Origin: Acidithiobacillales bacterium SM1_46
Lineage (GTDB): Bacteria; Pseudomonadota; Gammaproteobacteria; Acidiferrobacterales; Sulfurifustaceae
Length of the DNA: 46,065 nucleotides
Assembly: GCA_001304215.1 (NCBI GenBank)
Contig: LJVB01000006.1
Span: 1-46,065, forward strand
Direction of reading: 5' to 3'
The notes beneath the pieces were generated by a model, which was given only the letters and a program-made list of their open reading frames with translations, was not told the DNA's origin and made no database searches. The position numbers and the translations under genes are program-made. This document shows, piece after piece, positions 17,972 through 25,359 of this stretch (positions within the stretch are counted from its first letter, which is position 1; the number at the start of each line of letters is the position of its first letter).

Positions 17972-18078
17972 TGTGTCCTGCTCCTCCCAGAGATGTCGGA
18001 CAGTGGACCGACATTATCCTACAAGATTGTCGCTGCGCCTATGCTTGACGGCGGGTCGCATTGTGTGACGGGCTCATG

Positions 18079-18309
18079 TCAGTCAGCGCGTAGCGGGCGC
18101 CGCTCGCGGCGGACCCAACGGTCGCCGAGCTTGCGGTAGACACGTTTCACCGCGGACCAGGCAACGCGGTGTGCCACCGCCTCGCGGTCGATGCGGCTCG
18201 CATATTCAAGCCAGGCGTTGTTGAACGCCTTGCGATAGATCTCGCAGGCATGCAGCGGCAGGACTCGGCGCACGGCGGCAGGCAGGGCGCGGCGGCTTGC
18301 GTAGGGCAT
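18079..18309 (-). CDS. chaB: ChaB family protein
   Basis: A 76-aa ChaB-like protein: MPYASRRALPAAVRRVLPLHACEIY, then FNNAWLEYA and AHRVAWSAVKRVYRKLGDRW, matching the ChaB pattern (LP.xVxxxLPxHAxxIYxxAFNxAWxxY ... AHxVAWxAVKxxY). ChaB was named a regulator of the ChaA cation antiporter, but its mechanism is unclear. The true start is 18309; the longer track ORF runs back into the permease gene in another frame. Its ATG overlaps the permease TGA (ATGA), so it is translationally coupled as the third gene of an ABC-exporter operon, an unusual setting as no chaA is present. Confidence 0.85.
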   Translation of the reverse strand: MPYASRRALPAAVRRVLPLHACEIYRKAFNNAWLEYASRIDREAVAHRVAWSAVKRVYRKLGDRWVRRERRPLRAD

Positions 18310-19094
18310 CAGACCAGCAGGCGGCGGCGGGTGAGCAGCACTGCGATCGCGAAACCCGAGAGCGCGTAGGCCGTGAGCACCGCGACGTGCAGCGCCACGT
18401 TGGAAAGCGGTAGCCCGGCCATCAGCGGGCGCACCAGCTCGACGGCATGTGTGAGTGGCAATACCTGCACGATGGTCTGCAGCGGCAATGGCAACGATGT
18501 CACCGGATAGAAGACGCCCGAGAGAATGAACATCGGCGTCAAGACGAGCGTCATGTAGTAATTGAAGAAATCGTAGCCGCGCGCCAGCGCGCTCATGATG
18601 AGCCCAATGCCGGCGAAACTGAGCCCGATCAGGAAGATCACGGGCAGCGTCCAGAGCGCGCGCCAACCATCCACCGCGCCGAGCACTCCGGCCACCGCCA
18701 GAATCCCGGCCGCGCTGATCAGGCTCTTGGTGGCGGACCACAGCCATTCACCTGCCAGCACGTCCTCTATTTCAAGCGGCGTGGCAAGAATCGCATCGTA
18801 GGTCCGTTGCGGCACCATGCGTGTGTATACCGAGTACATCGCCTCGAAACTGGCTGTATTCATGGCGGCGGAAGCGAGGATGCCGGACGCGAGGAAGGTG
18901 AGGTAGGGCATGTTCATCATATTGCCGATGAACATGCCAAGACCGTAGCCGAGACCGAGCAGGTAAATGAACGGCTCGCCGAAGTTGATGAACAGACTCG
19001 GCGTCAGGAACTTGCGAAATACCAGTGCGTTGCGTCGCCAGACGGCGAAGGCGGCGTGGCGCAGGCGCGGCAGCAGGTGGGAAAGTTCGGTCAT
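18309..19094 (-). CDS. ABC-2 type exporter permease (NodJ/YadH-like)
   Basis: Inner-membrane permease, 261 aa, with six predicted helices: about 30-50 (SLFINFGEPFIYLLGLGYGLG), 65-85, 115-140, 145-168, 175-195 and 228-253. The ABC-2 signature region is DFFNYYMTLVLTPMFILSGVFYPVTSLPLPLQ, as in NodJ and YadH. It pairs with the ATPase encoded just upstream; the stop and start codons overlap (TGATG). NodIJ-type systems export lipo-oligosaccharides or related lipids in rhizobia, while homologues in free-living proteobacteria have mostly unknown cargo. No nod or capsule genes lie nearby. Confidence 0.92.
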   Translation of the reverse strand: MTELSHLLPRLRHAAFAVWRRNALVFRKFLTPSLFINFGEPFIYLLGLGYGLGMFIGNMMNMPYLTFLASGILASAAMNTASFEAMYSVYTRMVPQRTYDAILATPLEIEDVLAGEWLWSATKSLISAAGILAVAGVLGAVDGWRALWTLPVIFLIGLSFAGIGLIMSALARGYDFFNYYMTLVLTPMFILSGVFYPVTSLPLPLQTIVQVLPLTHAVELVRPLMAGLPLSNVALHVAVLTAYALSGFAIAVLLTRRRLLV

Positions 19095-20005
19095 CAGTCG
19101 CGCAGGTCCCGGCCGGTGAGCTTGAGAAAAACGTCTTCGAGATTGGCTGGGCGATGAAGGAAGCTGATCGCTGCCTGGCCCTCGAGCTGTTTGATCGCCG
19201 CGCGGGCGTCGTGCGTGTAGTAGTAATAGGTGTCGGCGACTGCCTCGAAGCGGCCGTTGGGCAGGGGTGCGAGCGTCGCGCGTGCCTTGTCGGCCTCTCC
19301 CTGGAGCTCCAGCACCTCAGGCTCGACGTGTCGGCGTATAAGTGCGGCCGGGGTGCCACGCTCGAGAATGCGCCCGTCATCCATGACCACCAGTTCGTCG
19401 CAGAGTCGCTCGGCCTCCTCCATGTAGTGCGTCGTGAGCAGCAAAGTCTTCCCGGCGGCCCGCAGCGCCCGCAGCCGTCCCCAGATCATGTGCCGGGCCT
19501 GGGGATCAAGCCCGGTTGTAGGTTCGTCGAGCACCACCAGCTCCGGGTCGTTCACCAGCGCGCGGGCGATGATGAGGCGGCGCTTCATGCCGCCGGAGAG
19601 CGTATTGATACCCGCATCGGCGCGATCGGTTAGCCCGGCAAATTCGAGCAAGGCGGGAATGCGCTCCGCAAGGGTCTTGCCCCCGATGCCGAAGTAGCGG
19701 GCGTAGATACGCAGGTTTTCGACTACCGTGAAGTCGGGATCGAGATTGTCGGTTTGCGGCACGACGCCGGTCCGAGCCCGAATATCGCGGCCGTGCGTGC
19801 GGATTGGCAGACCGAAGACATCGAGCGCGCCATCGTCCATCGGCGATTGCCCGAGCAGCATGCGCAGGGTAGTGGTCTTGCCGGCGCCATTTGGCCCCAA
19901 TACGCCGAAACAGCATCGCGCCGGAATCTCGATATCGACGCCACGCACCACGATGCGCTCACCGTAGCGTTTGACCAGTCCGCGCGCCGTGATGATTGCA
20001 GTCAT
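19094..20005 (-). CDS. ABC exporter ATP-binding protein (NodI/CcmA-like)
   Basis: ATPase of 303 aa. Walker A is GPNGAGKTTTLR (about residues 38-49), the signature is LSGGMKRRL (about 138-146), Walker B is LVVLDEPTTGLDPQ (about 157-170) and the switch histidine lies in LLTTHYMEEAE (about 190-200). The C-terminal extension after residue 220 matches the DUF4162-type tail of drug/lipid exporters of the NodI group. First gene of the operon ATPase - permease - chaB. It is divergent from the DsbA-like gene, with a 77-nt spacer. Confidence 0.93.
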   Translation of the reverse strand: MTAIITARGLVKRYGERIVVRGVDIEIPARCCFGVLGPNGAGKTTTLRMLLGQSPMDDGALDVFGLPIRTHGRDIRARTGVVPQTDNLDPDFTVVENLRIYARYFGIGGKTLAERIPALLEFAGLTDRADAGINTLSGGMKRRLIIARALVNDPELVVLDEPTTGLDPQARHMIWGRLRALRAAGKTLLLTTHYMEEAERLCDELVVMDDGRILERGTPAALIRRHVEPEVLELQGEADKARATLAPLPNGRFEAVADTYYYYTHDARAAIKQLEGQAAISFLHRPANLEDVFLKLTGRDLRD

Positions 20006-20082
20006 GCGCGCATGCTACCGGCTTGGGCCGGCGATAGGAATGCGTGGCGCGCCGGTTTGATGCGGCTACACTGGTTAGGTTC

Positions 20083-20799
20083 ATGCGCGCAATGACAAAT
20101 CCCTCCACCTTCGGCGCCGGCTTGCTATCGGCGATGTTGGTTGTCGCCCTGGCGGGTTGCGCCGCACCGGCCGGCCAGGATGCCGAAATGGTTTCGACCG
20201 TCGGTGGACGTAGCGCCGCGGCGGCACCGGCGCGTCCCGCGCCACCCGATCCGATGGCGCTCGGGAATGCCGACGCTCCGCTCATGATCGTGGAGTTTTC
20301 CGATTACCAGTGTCCCTACTGCCGGCGCTTTCACGCTGAAGTGCTGCCGGAGCTGCGACGCAACTATATCGACACCGGCAAGGTTCGGCTGGTCTTCAAG
20401 GACCTGCCGCTTCCTATGCACCGTGAGGCGCTGCCGGCCGCGGTGGCCGCGCGCTGCGCGGCGGCACAGGGCAAGTACTGGGAAATGAACGAGGCACTGT
20501 TTGCCAACCAGGCGGATCTCTCAGCCGACCTTTATCCACGCATCGCTAAGGCTCTGGGTCTCGATCTGAAAGGCTTCGAGGCCTGTCGCGCCGATCCGGC
20601 TACTGCGCAGACCGTAATGGGCGATGCCCGTGGGGCCCAACAATTCGGCCTCAGCTCGACTCCGAGTTTCCTGATCGGCCGGCGCGAAGGCGAACGCCTG
20701 CGCGTTGAGAGCGTCGGGCGCGGTTTTGCGGCCTACTCGGTATTCGCGCACGAACTGGACAAGCTGCTCGCCGCGACCGCCAAGGATGGCGGGAGTTAG
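20083..20799 (+). CDS. DsbA-family thiol oxidoreductase lipoprotein
   Basis: Periplasmic disulfide oxidoreductase, 238 aa from the chosen start. The N-terminus MRAMTNPSTFGAGLLSAMLVVALAGC carries a lipobox LAGC; the track's GTG at 20044 lies 13 codons upstream and is less likely. A Pro/Ala-rich linker is followed by a DSBA/thioredoxin_4 domain: VEFSDYQCPYCRRFH with CPYC active site (about residues 80-83), an inserted helical subdomain and the cis-Pro loop SSTPSF (about 202). It resembles the BdbD/DsbA-like proteins with a DsbG-like or electron-donor role. Its partner is unknown. It is convergent with the asparagine-synthase-type gene. Confidence 0.88.
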   Translation: MRAMTNPSTFGAGLLSAMLVVALAGCAAPAGQDAEMVSTVGGRSAAAAPARPAPPDPMALGNADAPLMIVEFSDYQCPYCRRFHAEVLPELRRNYIDTGKVRLVFKDLPLPMHREALPAAVAARCAAAQGKYWEMNEALFANQADLSADLYPRIAKALGLDLKGFEACRADPATAQTVMGDARGAQQFGLSSTPSFLIGRREGERLRVESVGRGFAAYSVFAHELDKLLAATAKDGGS

Positions 20800-20841
20800 G
20801 GCAACGCCGGCAGCCGTTGCCGCGCCCGATGCATCGGGCGC
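20800..20841. terminator. two tandem hairpins in a convergent intergenic gap
   Basis: Immediately after the DsbA-like stop codon, GGCAACG (20800-20806) pairs with CGTTGCC (20815-20821). The perfect palindrome GCGCCCGATGCATCGGGCGC (20822-20841) follows directly. They fill most of the 58-nt gap between convergent genes and probably form the transcript ends of both. No U-run is seen, so the terminator call is inferred from position and pairing. Confidence 0.5.
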
Positions 20842-20857
20842 CAAGTGGTCGGTCACC

Positions 20858-22645
20858 TCAGCGCATCGCGGGATCGACGACGCGCTGGAACCACAATTCC
20901 AGCAACGCCAGGTGACGCAGCGTGCTGCCACCAATCGGTGTGAGCTTCTCGCCCTCCGGATTTGCCAGCAGCCGGTCCACCGTTGCCGGATTGAACAGGC
21001 AGCGCCGCCGGCAGGCATCGCTTGTTAAAAGCTCGCGCATGAAGGAAAGGAACGGTCCGCGGACGTACTTCAGAACGGGCACCGGGAAATAGCCCTTCGG
21101 TCGGTCGATAACGGCATCGGGTATCAGGCCGCGCGCAATGCGCTTCAAGGGGTACTTGCCCTCGTCGCGCAACTTCAATTCCGGCGGCATGGCGGCGGCA
21201 AGTTCAAGCAACTCGTGATCAAGAAACGGCACGCGCGCTTCGAGCCCCCACGCCATGGTCATGTTGTCCACGCGTTTCACCGGGTCATCGACGATCAGCG
21301 TGGTCATGTCGAGCCGCAGCATGCGATCGAGGAAGTTCGCGGCGCCCGGCTCGGCAAGCCGCTGCTCGATCAATCTGCTGGTGTGATCGTCTTCCTGCAA
21401 CGATCGGTCAAGCAGCGTGAGCAGCTCAGCGTGTGTGCGGTCGAAATAGTGGCGACGCAGGCGTTCCATGTCGGAGCCACTGTCGGCGTTCATCCGTGGG
21501 TACCAGTAGTAACCGCCAAACGCCTCATCCGCGCCCTGTCCTGACAGCACGACTTTAACTTCCTTCTTGACGCGCTCGGCGAGCAGGTAGAACGCCACCA
21601 CGTCCTGGCTGAACATCGGCTCGGACATGGCTGCGACGGCATCCGGCAGCGTGGCCAGGATCTCGCGATTGGGAATCGGGTAACGATGATGACGCGTGCC
21701 GAAGCGTGCCGCCACGATGTCAGAGTACTCAAACTCGTTGGCACGCTCCTCGGGCGTGTCTTCAAAGCCGATCGAGAAGGTCGGTACTTCGCGCGCGCCG
21801 ATCTGATCGAGCAGCCCAACCAGCAGACTGGAGTCGAGCCCTCCGGAGAGCAGCACGCCGACCGGCGTATCGGCAGTCTCGTACTGGCGCTGCACGGCGC
21901 GTTCGCAGGCTGCGCGCGTCGCCTCGATCCATTCGGCTTCGGTCGGTGTTGCCTGCAGACGCTCCGCGAGTAGCTGCCAGTAGCGGGTTTCCTGTTGGCT
22001 ACCGTCCGTTGAAATGCGGAGCGTAGTTGCAGGCGCGAGTTTGCGCACGCCACGCAGGATGGTGTGCGGCGCCATGACCACGCCGTGCAGGGTGAACTGC
22101 TGGTGCAGCGCGACCGGGTCAACACTGGTATCGATGTCCCCACCGGCAAGCAACGCCGGCAGCGTGGAGGCAAAACGGAAACGCTTGGCAGTGCGCGCGT
22201 AGTAGAGCGGCTTGACGCCGGTGCGGTCGCGCGCCAGAAACAGCCGACGCGCATTGCGATCCCAGATGGCAAAGGCGAACATGCCATTGAGATGTTCAAC
22301 GCAGCGATCGCCCCACGCGGCATAGGCCTTGAGGATGACCTCGGTGTCGCCGTGCGAGAAGAAGGAGTAGCCATGCCCGGCAAGTTCGGCGCGCAGCACA
22401 CGGTAATTGTAAATGGTGCCGTTGAAGACGATCGCGAGCCCAAGCGCCGCATCGACCATTGGTTGATGGGAGAAGGCGGACAGATCAATGACCGCGAGCC
22501 GGCGGTGTGCAAAGGCAAGCGGTCCGTCGCGGAATTGGCCGGCGTCGTCCGGACCACGGCGCGCCAGTGCAGCGGCCGTACGCGCCAGCGCCTGCTCGTC
22601 CGGGGGCGCATCGTCAAAGCGCAGTTCACCACAAATGCCGCACAT
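20858..22645 (-). CDS. asparagine-synthase-family amidotransferase (NAGGN-synthetase-like)
   Basis: Glutamine-dependent amidotransferase, 595 aa. The class II glutaminase domain begins with nucleophile Cys2 (MCGICGELRFDD), followed by AHRRLAVIDLS, FNGTIYNYR and SHGDTEVILKAY. The synthetase domain has the PP-loop LLSGGLDSSLLVGLL (about residues 262-276) and SGQGADEAFGGYYWYP. It closely resembles, from memory, the family that amidates N-acetylglutaminylglutamine to make the osmoprotectant NAGGN (MCGICGELRFDG, SGQGADE, C-terminal ALLELW), more than housekeeping AsnB. The usual neighbour, the acetyltransferase/ATP-grasp NAGG synthetase, is absent here. Housekeeping asparagine synthesis remains an alternative. 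Confidence 0.82.
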   Translation of the reverse strand: MCGICGELRFDDAPPDEQALARTAAALARRGPDDAGQFRDGPLAFAHRRLAVIDLSAFSHQPMVDAALGLAIVFNGTIYNYRVLRAELAGHGYSFFSHGDTEVILKAYAAWGDRCVEHLNGMFAFAIWDRNARRLFLARDRTGVKPLYYARTAKRFRFASTLPALLAGGDIDTSVDPVALHQQFTLHGVVMAPHTILRGVRKLAPATTLRISTDGSQQETRYWQLLAERLQATPTEAEWIEATRAACERAVQRQYETADTPVGVLLSGGLDSSLLVGLLDQIGAREVPTFSIGFEDTPEERANEFEYSDIVAARFGTRHHRYPIPNREILATLPDAVAAMSEPMFSQDVVAFYLLAERVKKEVKVVLSGQGADEAFGGYYWYPRMNADSGSDMERLRRHYFDRTHAELLTLLDRSLQEDDHTSRLIEQRLAEPGAANFLDRMLRLDMTTLIVDDPVKRVDNMTMAWGLEARVPFLDHELLELAAAMPPELKLRDEGKYPLKRIARGLIPDAVIDRPKGYFPVPVLKYVRGPFLSFMRELLTSDACRRRCLFNPATVDRLLANPEGEKLTPIGGSTLRHLALLELWFQRVVDPAMR

Positions 22646-22728
22646 GCTGGAGGCGAATGGTCGTGCAAGGCGCGTCCACAGGCAAGCGCGGCGGCGCGGT
22701 GCTAAGATCGATCGCCGAGGACAACGCC

Positions 22729-23124
22729 ATGGCTACCGGACCGCGCAAACGCAGCGAGCTTGACGGCAAGAAACTTGATGCGCTCGTTGCCAAGGCCATC
22801 AAGGAGCGCGATACGCGGCTCGCCGGCTATCGCGAGCAGTCTCTGCGGCTGCATCCCTGGATCTGCGCCCGCTGCGGTCGCGAATTCACGCGCGAAAACC
22901 TTCACGAGCTCACCGTCCACCACAAGGATCACGATCACAACAACAACCCGCCGGACGGCAGCAACTGGGAAAATCTTTGCCTCTACTGCCACGACAACGA
23001 GCACCAGCGCTTCGCACACCTGGTGCGGGGTTATGACGTGAATCTCGGTGCGGAAAAGAAGGCCCCCGCGACGCACAGCCCGTTTGCCGGGTTGAAGGAC
23101 CTTATCAAGGACAGGAGCGGCTGA
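22729..23124 (+). CDS. yajD: YajD-like HNH nuclease family protein
   Basis: A 131-aa protein with an HNH endonuclease-like zinc fold: CARCGREF (about residue 44), the HNH core TVHHKDHDHNNNPPDGSNWENL (about 60-81) and CLYCHDNEHQ (about 83-92). Two C-x2-C pairs supply a structural zinc and the HH...N...H residues form the nuclease site. It matches YajD of E. coli in size and motif order. YajD has no settled function. The start at 22729 is the first ATG of the family-like N-terminus MATGPRKRSELDGKKLDALV; the track ORF begins further upstream in non-homologous sequence. Divergent from the amidotransferase gene. Confidence 0.88.
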   Translation: MATGPRKRSELDGKKLDALVAKAIKERDTRLAGYREQSLRLHPWICARCGREFTRENLHELTVHHKDHDHNNNPPDGSNWENLCLYCHDNEHQRFAHLVRGYDVNLGAEKKAPATHSPFAGLKDLIKDRSG

Positions 23125-23142
23125 CGCCGCCCCCAACCGGTA

Positions 23143-23445
23143 TTACACGCAGCCGGTCGGTTTGGGCAATCCGCCCCACTTGCAGATTAGCTTCATTGGA
23201 CCTTTCTGGAAGATCGCGTACAGATCATTGGTGCTGACGCCCATCGCCTTGGCGAACTTGCGGATCGGCGGCACCACTCCGTCGTTGTCATACATGGCGC
23301 GCGCCTCGTTGATGTAGTGCATGATCTGGTCGGTGATCTCCATCCCATCACGGCGTGCGAGCTCGCGCGCAATCTCCTCGTTCCAGTCGTCACGGTCGAC
23401 CAGAAACCCTTCGCCATCCACCTTTAGTTCCGTCATCGTCGTCAT
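23143..23445 (-). CDS. dsrC: DsrC/TusE family sulfur-relay protein with both C-terminal cysteines
   Basis: A 100-aa DsrC-fold protein. The C-terminus LICKWGGLPKPTGCV has two cysteines ten residues apart, with the last one penultimate. That is the two-Cys arrangement of true DsrC, which forms a trisulfide with sulfite-reductase-derived sulfur, whereas TusE needs only the final Cys. Other family hallmarks are DRDDWNEEIARELA and PIRKFAKAMGVS. I start it at 23445 because GGGAG lies 11 nt upstream; the track start at 23469 is a GTG that overlaps this site. No dsrAB, dsrEFH or tus gene is adjacent. Either role, sulfur oxidation relay or tRNA thiolation, is possible. Confidence 0.88.
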   Translation of the reverse strand: MTTMTELKVDGEGFLVDRDDWNEEIARELARRDGMEITDQIMHYINEARAMYDNDGVVPPIRKFAKAMGVSTNDLYAIFQKGPMKLICKWGGLPKPTGCV

Positions 23446-23460
23446 CGTTGCAGTGTCTCC
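23446..23460 (-). promoter_or_regulatory. dsrC leader element shared with pfp
   Basis: Read on the minus strand, the 15 bases directly before the dsrC ATG are GGAGACACTGCAACG. The same 15 bases occur at 36205-36219, two bases before the pfp ATG. The element includes the ribosome binding site GGAG, placed 11 nt (dsrC) or 13 nt (pfp) from the start codon, longer than usual. Function not known. Confidence 0.45.
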
Positions 23461-23689
23461 CTTAAACACTCGTCATCAGTTACTTCGCGTTGCGACCGGC
23501 GCACTGAAAAGCGCCAATCGAGAACGAGTCTAACAGCACTTCGCTTCCTGCCCGGATTTCCCCCAACCACACTGCGGGATTGCAAGGCCCCGCGGAACAA
23601 GTGGGTATCACGGTTCGCTTGATGGCGGTCAAGGCAGCTCAACGCCTGAAGTACCTAATGTCGCGGTTGTCCGAGACGGAGCGATAGCA

Positions 23690-24166
23690 ATGGGAAGATG
23701 GCATGTGATCTACGCAAGCGTGATTGGGGCGCTGGCGATCGCGTTAGTGGTGATGCTCTGGTTGTTCGTACTGACCGGCAAGACCACAGCGGTTCCGGGC
23801 GACACACGTCAGGCGATCGTGCTCGAGCCCGCGGAGCAGGCACTGATACGCACCGAAATGCGCAGGTTCCTTGCTGCGGTACAGGCGATTATCGCAGCTG
23901 CGCTCCACGATGACCCGGCCGCTATCGCGCAGGCTGCGCGCGCTCAGGGTATGGCGGCGGCGGGACAGGTGCCCGCCAGGCTCGCCGCCAAGCTCCCGAT
24001 CGGTTTCAAGCAGATTGGCCATGGCGTGCATCACGAGTTTGACCGCATTGCCATCGATGCCGAGGCCATAGGGGACGGCAAGCTGGCGCTCTCCCAGCTT
24101 GCCGAGACGCTTAATCGGTGCATTGCCTGCCATAGCGCCTACCAGTTGGCGCCGGCGGGATCCTAA
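23690..24166 (+). CDS. membrane-anchored c-type cytochrome with C-terminal CxxCH
   Basis: A 158-aa protein with one N-terminal membrane helix (about residues 7-29, VIYASVIGALAIALVVMLWLFVL) and a mostly helical periplasmic part. Its single haem site CIACHSAYQL is near the C-terminus (about residues 146-150). That position, after a four-helix-like region (RFLAAVQAIIAAALHDDPAAIAQAARAQ, LAAKLPIGFKQIGHGVHHEFD), recalls class II cytochromes c', which bind the haem near the end. HHEF may supply nearby histidines. Possible roles are electron transfer or gas or thiol sensing. It stands 19 nt before an FNR box that belongs to the next gene. Confidence 0.75.
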   Translation: MGRWHVIYASVIGALAIALVVMLWLFVLTGKTTAVPGDTRQAIVLEPAEQALIRTEMRRFLAAVQAIIAAALHDDPAAIAQAARAQGMAAAGQVPARLAAKLPIGFKQIGHGVHHEFDRIAIDAEAIGDGKLALSQLAETLNRCIACHSAYQLAPAGS

Positions 24167-24185
24167 GCAAGCGCGTCGGCTGACA

Positions 24186-24227
24186 TTGACGGAGATCAAT
24201 TCGCCCGCCGGGCAAGACTTCTATCGT
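24186..24227 (+). promoter_or_regulatory. predicted FNR-activated class II promoter
   Basis: TTGACGGAGATCAA at 24186-24199 matches the FNR consensus TTGAT-N4-ATCAA at 9 of 10 conserved positions. A -10 hexamer TATCGT lies at 24222-24227, placing the predicted start of transcription near 24234. The box centre (24192.5) is then at -41.5, the standard class II activation position. It would drive the radical SAM gene at 24281. The fnr gene itself lies 4 kb downstream. Confidence 0.6.
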
Positions 24228-24280
24228 ATCAGCCGGGTCCGCGGGTCGATGTCGAAGGTCGCTGGAGTGAAACTGCAACT

Positions 24281-24910
24281 GTGGCTGCCCAGGAAGCATC
24301 TGCGCTTGGCGAGCGTGTAGTTGGCTACACGCTGCGCGATAGTCGCTATCTGAACGTCACCAGCCGTTGCACGCTGCGCTGCACGTTCTGCCCGAAATTC
24401 AATGGCAGCTGGACGGTGCAAGATTTCGATCTGCGGTTGCGTTCCGACCCGAGCGCCGATGAATTGATCGAAGCCGCGGGTGACGTCCATGCCTGGCGCG
24501 AAATTGTCTTTTGTGGCCTGGGCGAACCGACGCTGCGCCTCTACACCGTGCTAGAGGTAGCGGCGCGGCTTCGCAAGCAGGGCGCGCCGCGGTTGCGACT
24601 CAACACGGACGGGCTTGCGAACCTCGTGTATGGACGGGATGTGACGCCCGATTTCGAGGGGAATATCGACGCCATCTCGGTCTCGCTCAATGCCCAGGAC
24701 GAGGAAACCTACAATCGTCTCTGCCGCCCAAGCCTGCCCGGCAGCTATCAGGCAATGCTCGATTTCATACGCCATGCGCGCGACTACGTGCCAGAGGTAG
24801 TGGTGACTGCGATCGATGGTCTGCCGGGTGTGGATATCGAGGCTTGTCGGGAAATCGCCGAGCGGCTCGGGGTGCGGTTCCGCCGGCGCGTGCTGGGCGT
24901 CGTCGGCTAG
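24281..24910 (+). CDS. radical SAM protein of the TatD-associated type
   Basis: A 209-aa short radical SAM enzyme. The cluster motif is CTLRCTFCPK (C-x3-C-x2-C, about residues 30-37) followed by FNGSWTVQDFDLRL. The AdoMet-binding region is VFCGLGEPTLRLYTVLEV (about 72-89) and SVSLNAQDEETYNRLCRP is near residue 140. This matches the small TatD-associated radical SAM family, whose members lie beside or fused to TatD-like hydrolases. Here no tatD gene is adjacent. The start is GTG 24281 with GGAG 13 nt upstream, so the exact start is uncertain. It is placed behind a predicted FNR promoter and overlaps the convergent DUF302 gene by 4 nt. Reaction unknown. Confidence 0.85.
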   Translation: MAAQEASALGERVVGYTLRDSRYLNVTSRCTLRCTFCPKFNGSWTVQDFDLRLRSDPSADELIEAAGDVHAWREIVFCGLGEPTLRLYTVLEVAARLRKQGAPRLRLNTDGLANLVYGRDVTPDFEGNIDAISVSLNAQDEETYNRLCRPSLPGSYQAMLDFIRHARDYVPEVVVTAIDGLPGVDIEACREIAERLGVRFRRRVLGVVG

Positions 24911-25359
24911 CGCGGATTCGCGACTTGATCGAGGATGGAGCGTACGTCGCGCTCCCAGTGCTGGAACTGGCGCGTGAGCGCCGGGTCGCGGAAAAATGTG
25001 CCGAGCAGCGCCGGACTGTTAGTGAGCGCCAGGGTGGAATCGCCCTCCGCAAAGATCACGATCTTGAGCGGCAGGTACGGCAGCATCTCGGGATGCTGAG
25101 CGGTGAGGGCGCGCTGCTCCTCGATCCGTCCGAAGAACACGACTCGGTACTCCGCGGTCTTGAAGCCGCTCGAGGTGAGACCGATGTCAACGCGCTGCAC
25201 GCGCGCGACCTTGTAGCCGTGGTCCTGAATGGCCTGTTGCAGGTTCGCCATCGCTTCCGGAAAGGTCTGGGTGGTGCGCACCATGATGAGTTCATCGGCC
25301 CGGGCCGTTACGCCCAGTATCAGCAGTACCGCAAGTGAGCAGCTACGCAGTGCGTTCAT
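24907..25359 (-). CDS. secreted DUF302 protein
   Basis: A 150-aa exported protein with signal peptide (NALRSCSLAVLLILGVTARA) and one DUF302 domain (about residues 25-125: MVRTTQTFPEAMANLQQAIQDHGYKV, RVVFFGRIEEQ, PLKIVIFAEGDSTLALTNSPALLG). DUF302 proteins are small alpha/beta domains often found in bacteria with sulfur or heavy-metal metabolism; the function is unknown. It overlaps the upstream cytochrome-DUF302 fusion gene by 4 nt (ATGA), so both are made from one message, and a paralogous DUF302 unit is fused to cytochromes in that partner. It is convergent with the radical SAM gene. Confidence 0.85.
   Translation of the reverse strand: MNALRSCSLAVLLILGVTARADELIMVRTTQTFPEAMANLQQAIQDHGYKVARVQRVDIGLTSSGFKTAEYRVVFFGRIEEQRALTAQHPEMLPYLPLKIVIFAEGDSTLALTNSPALLGTFFRDPALTRQFQHWERDVRSILDQVANPR

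Noticed and set aside
18079-18747. 222-aa version of the chaB ORF
   Set aside because: The N-terminal 146 codons lie inside the permease gene in another frame; the family-like part starts at 18309.
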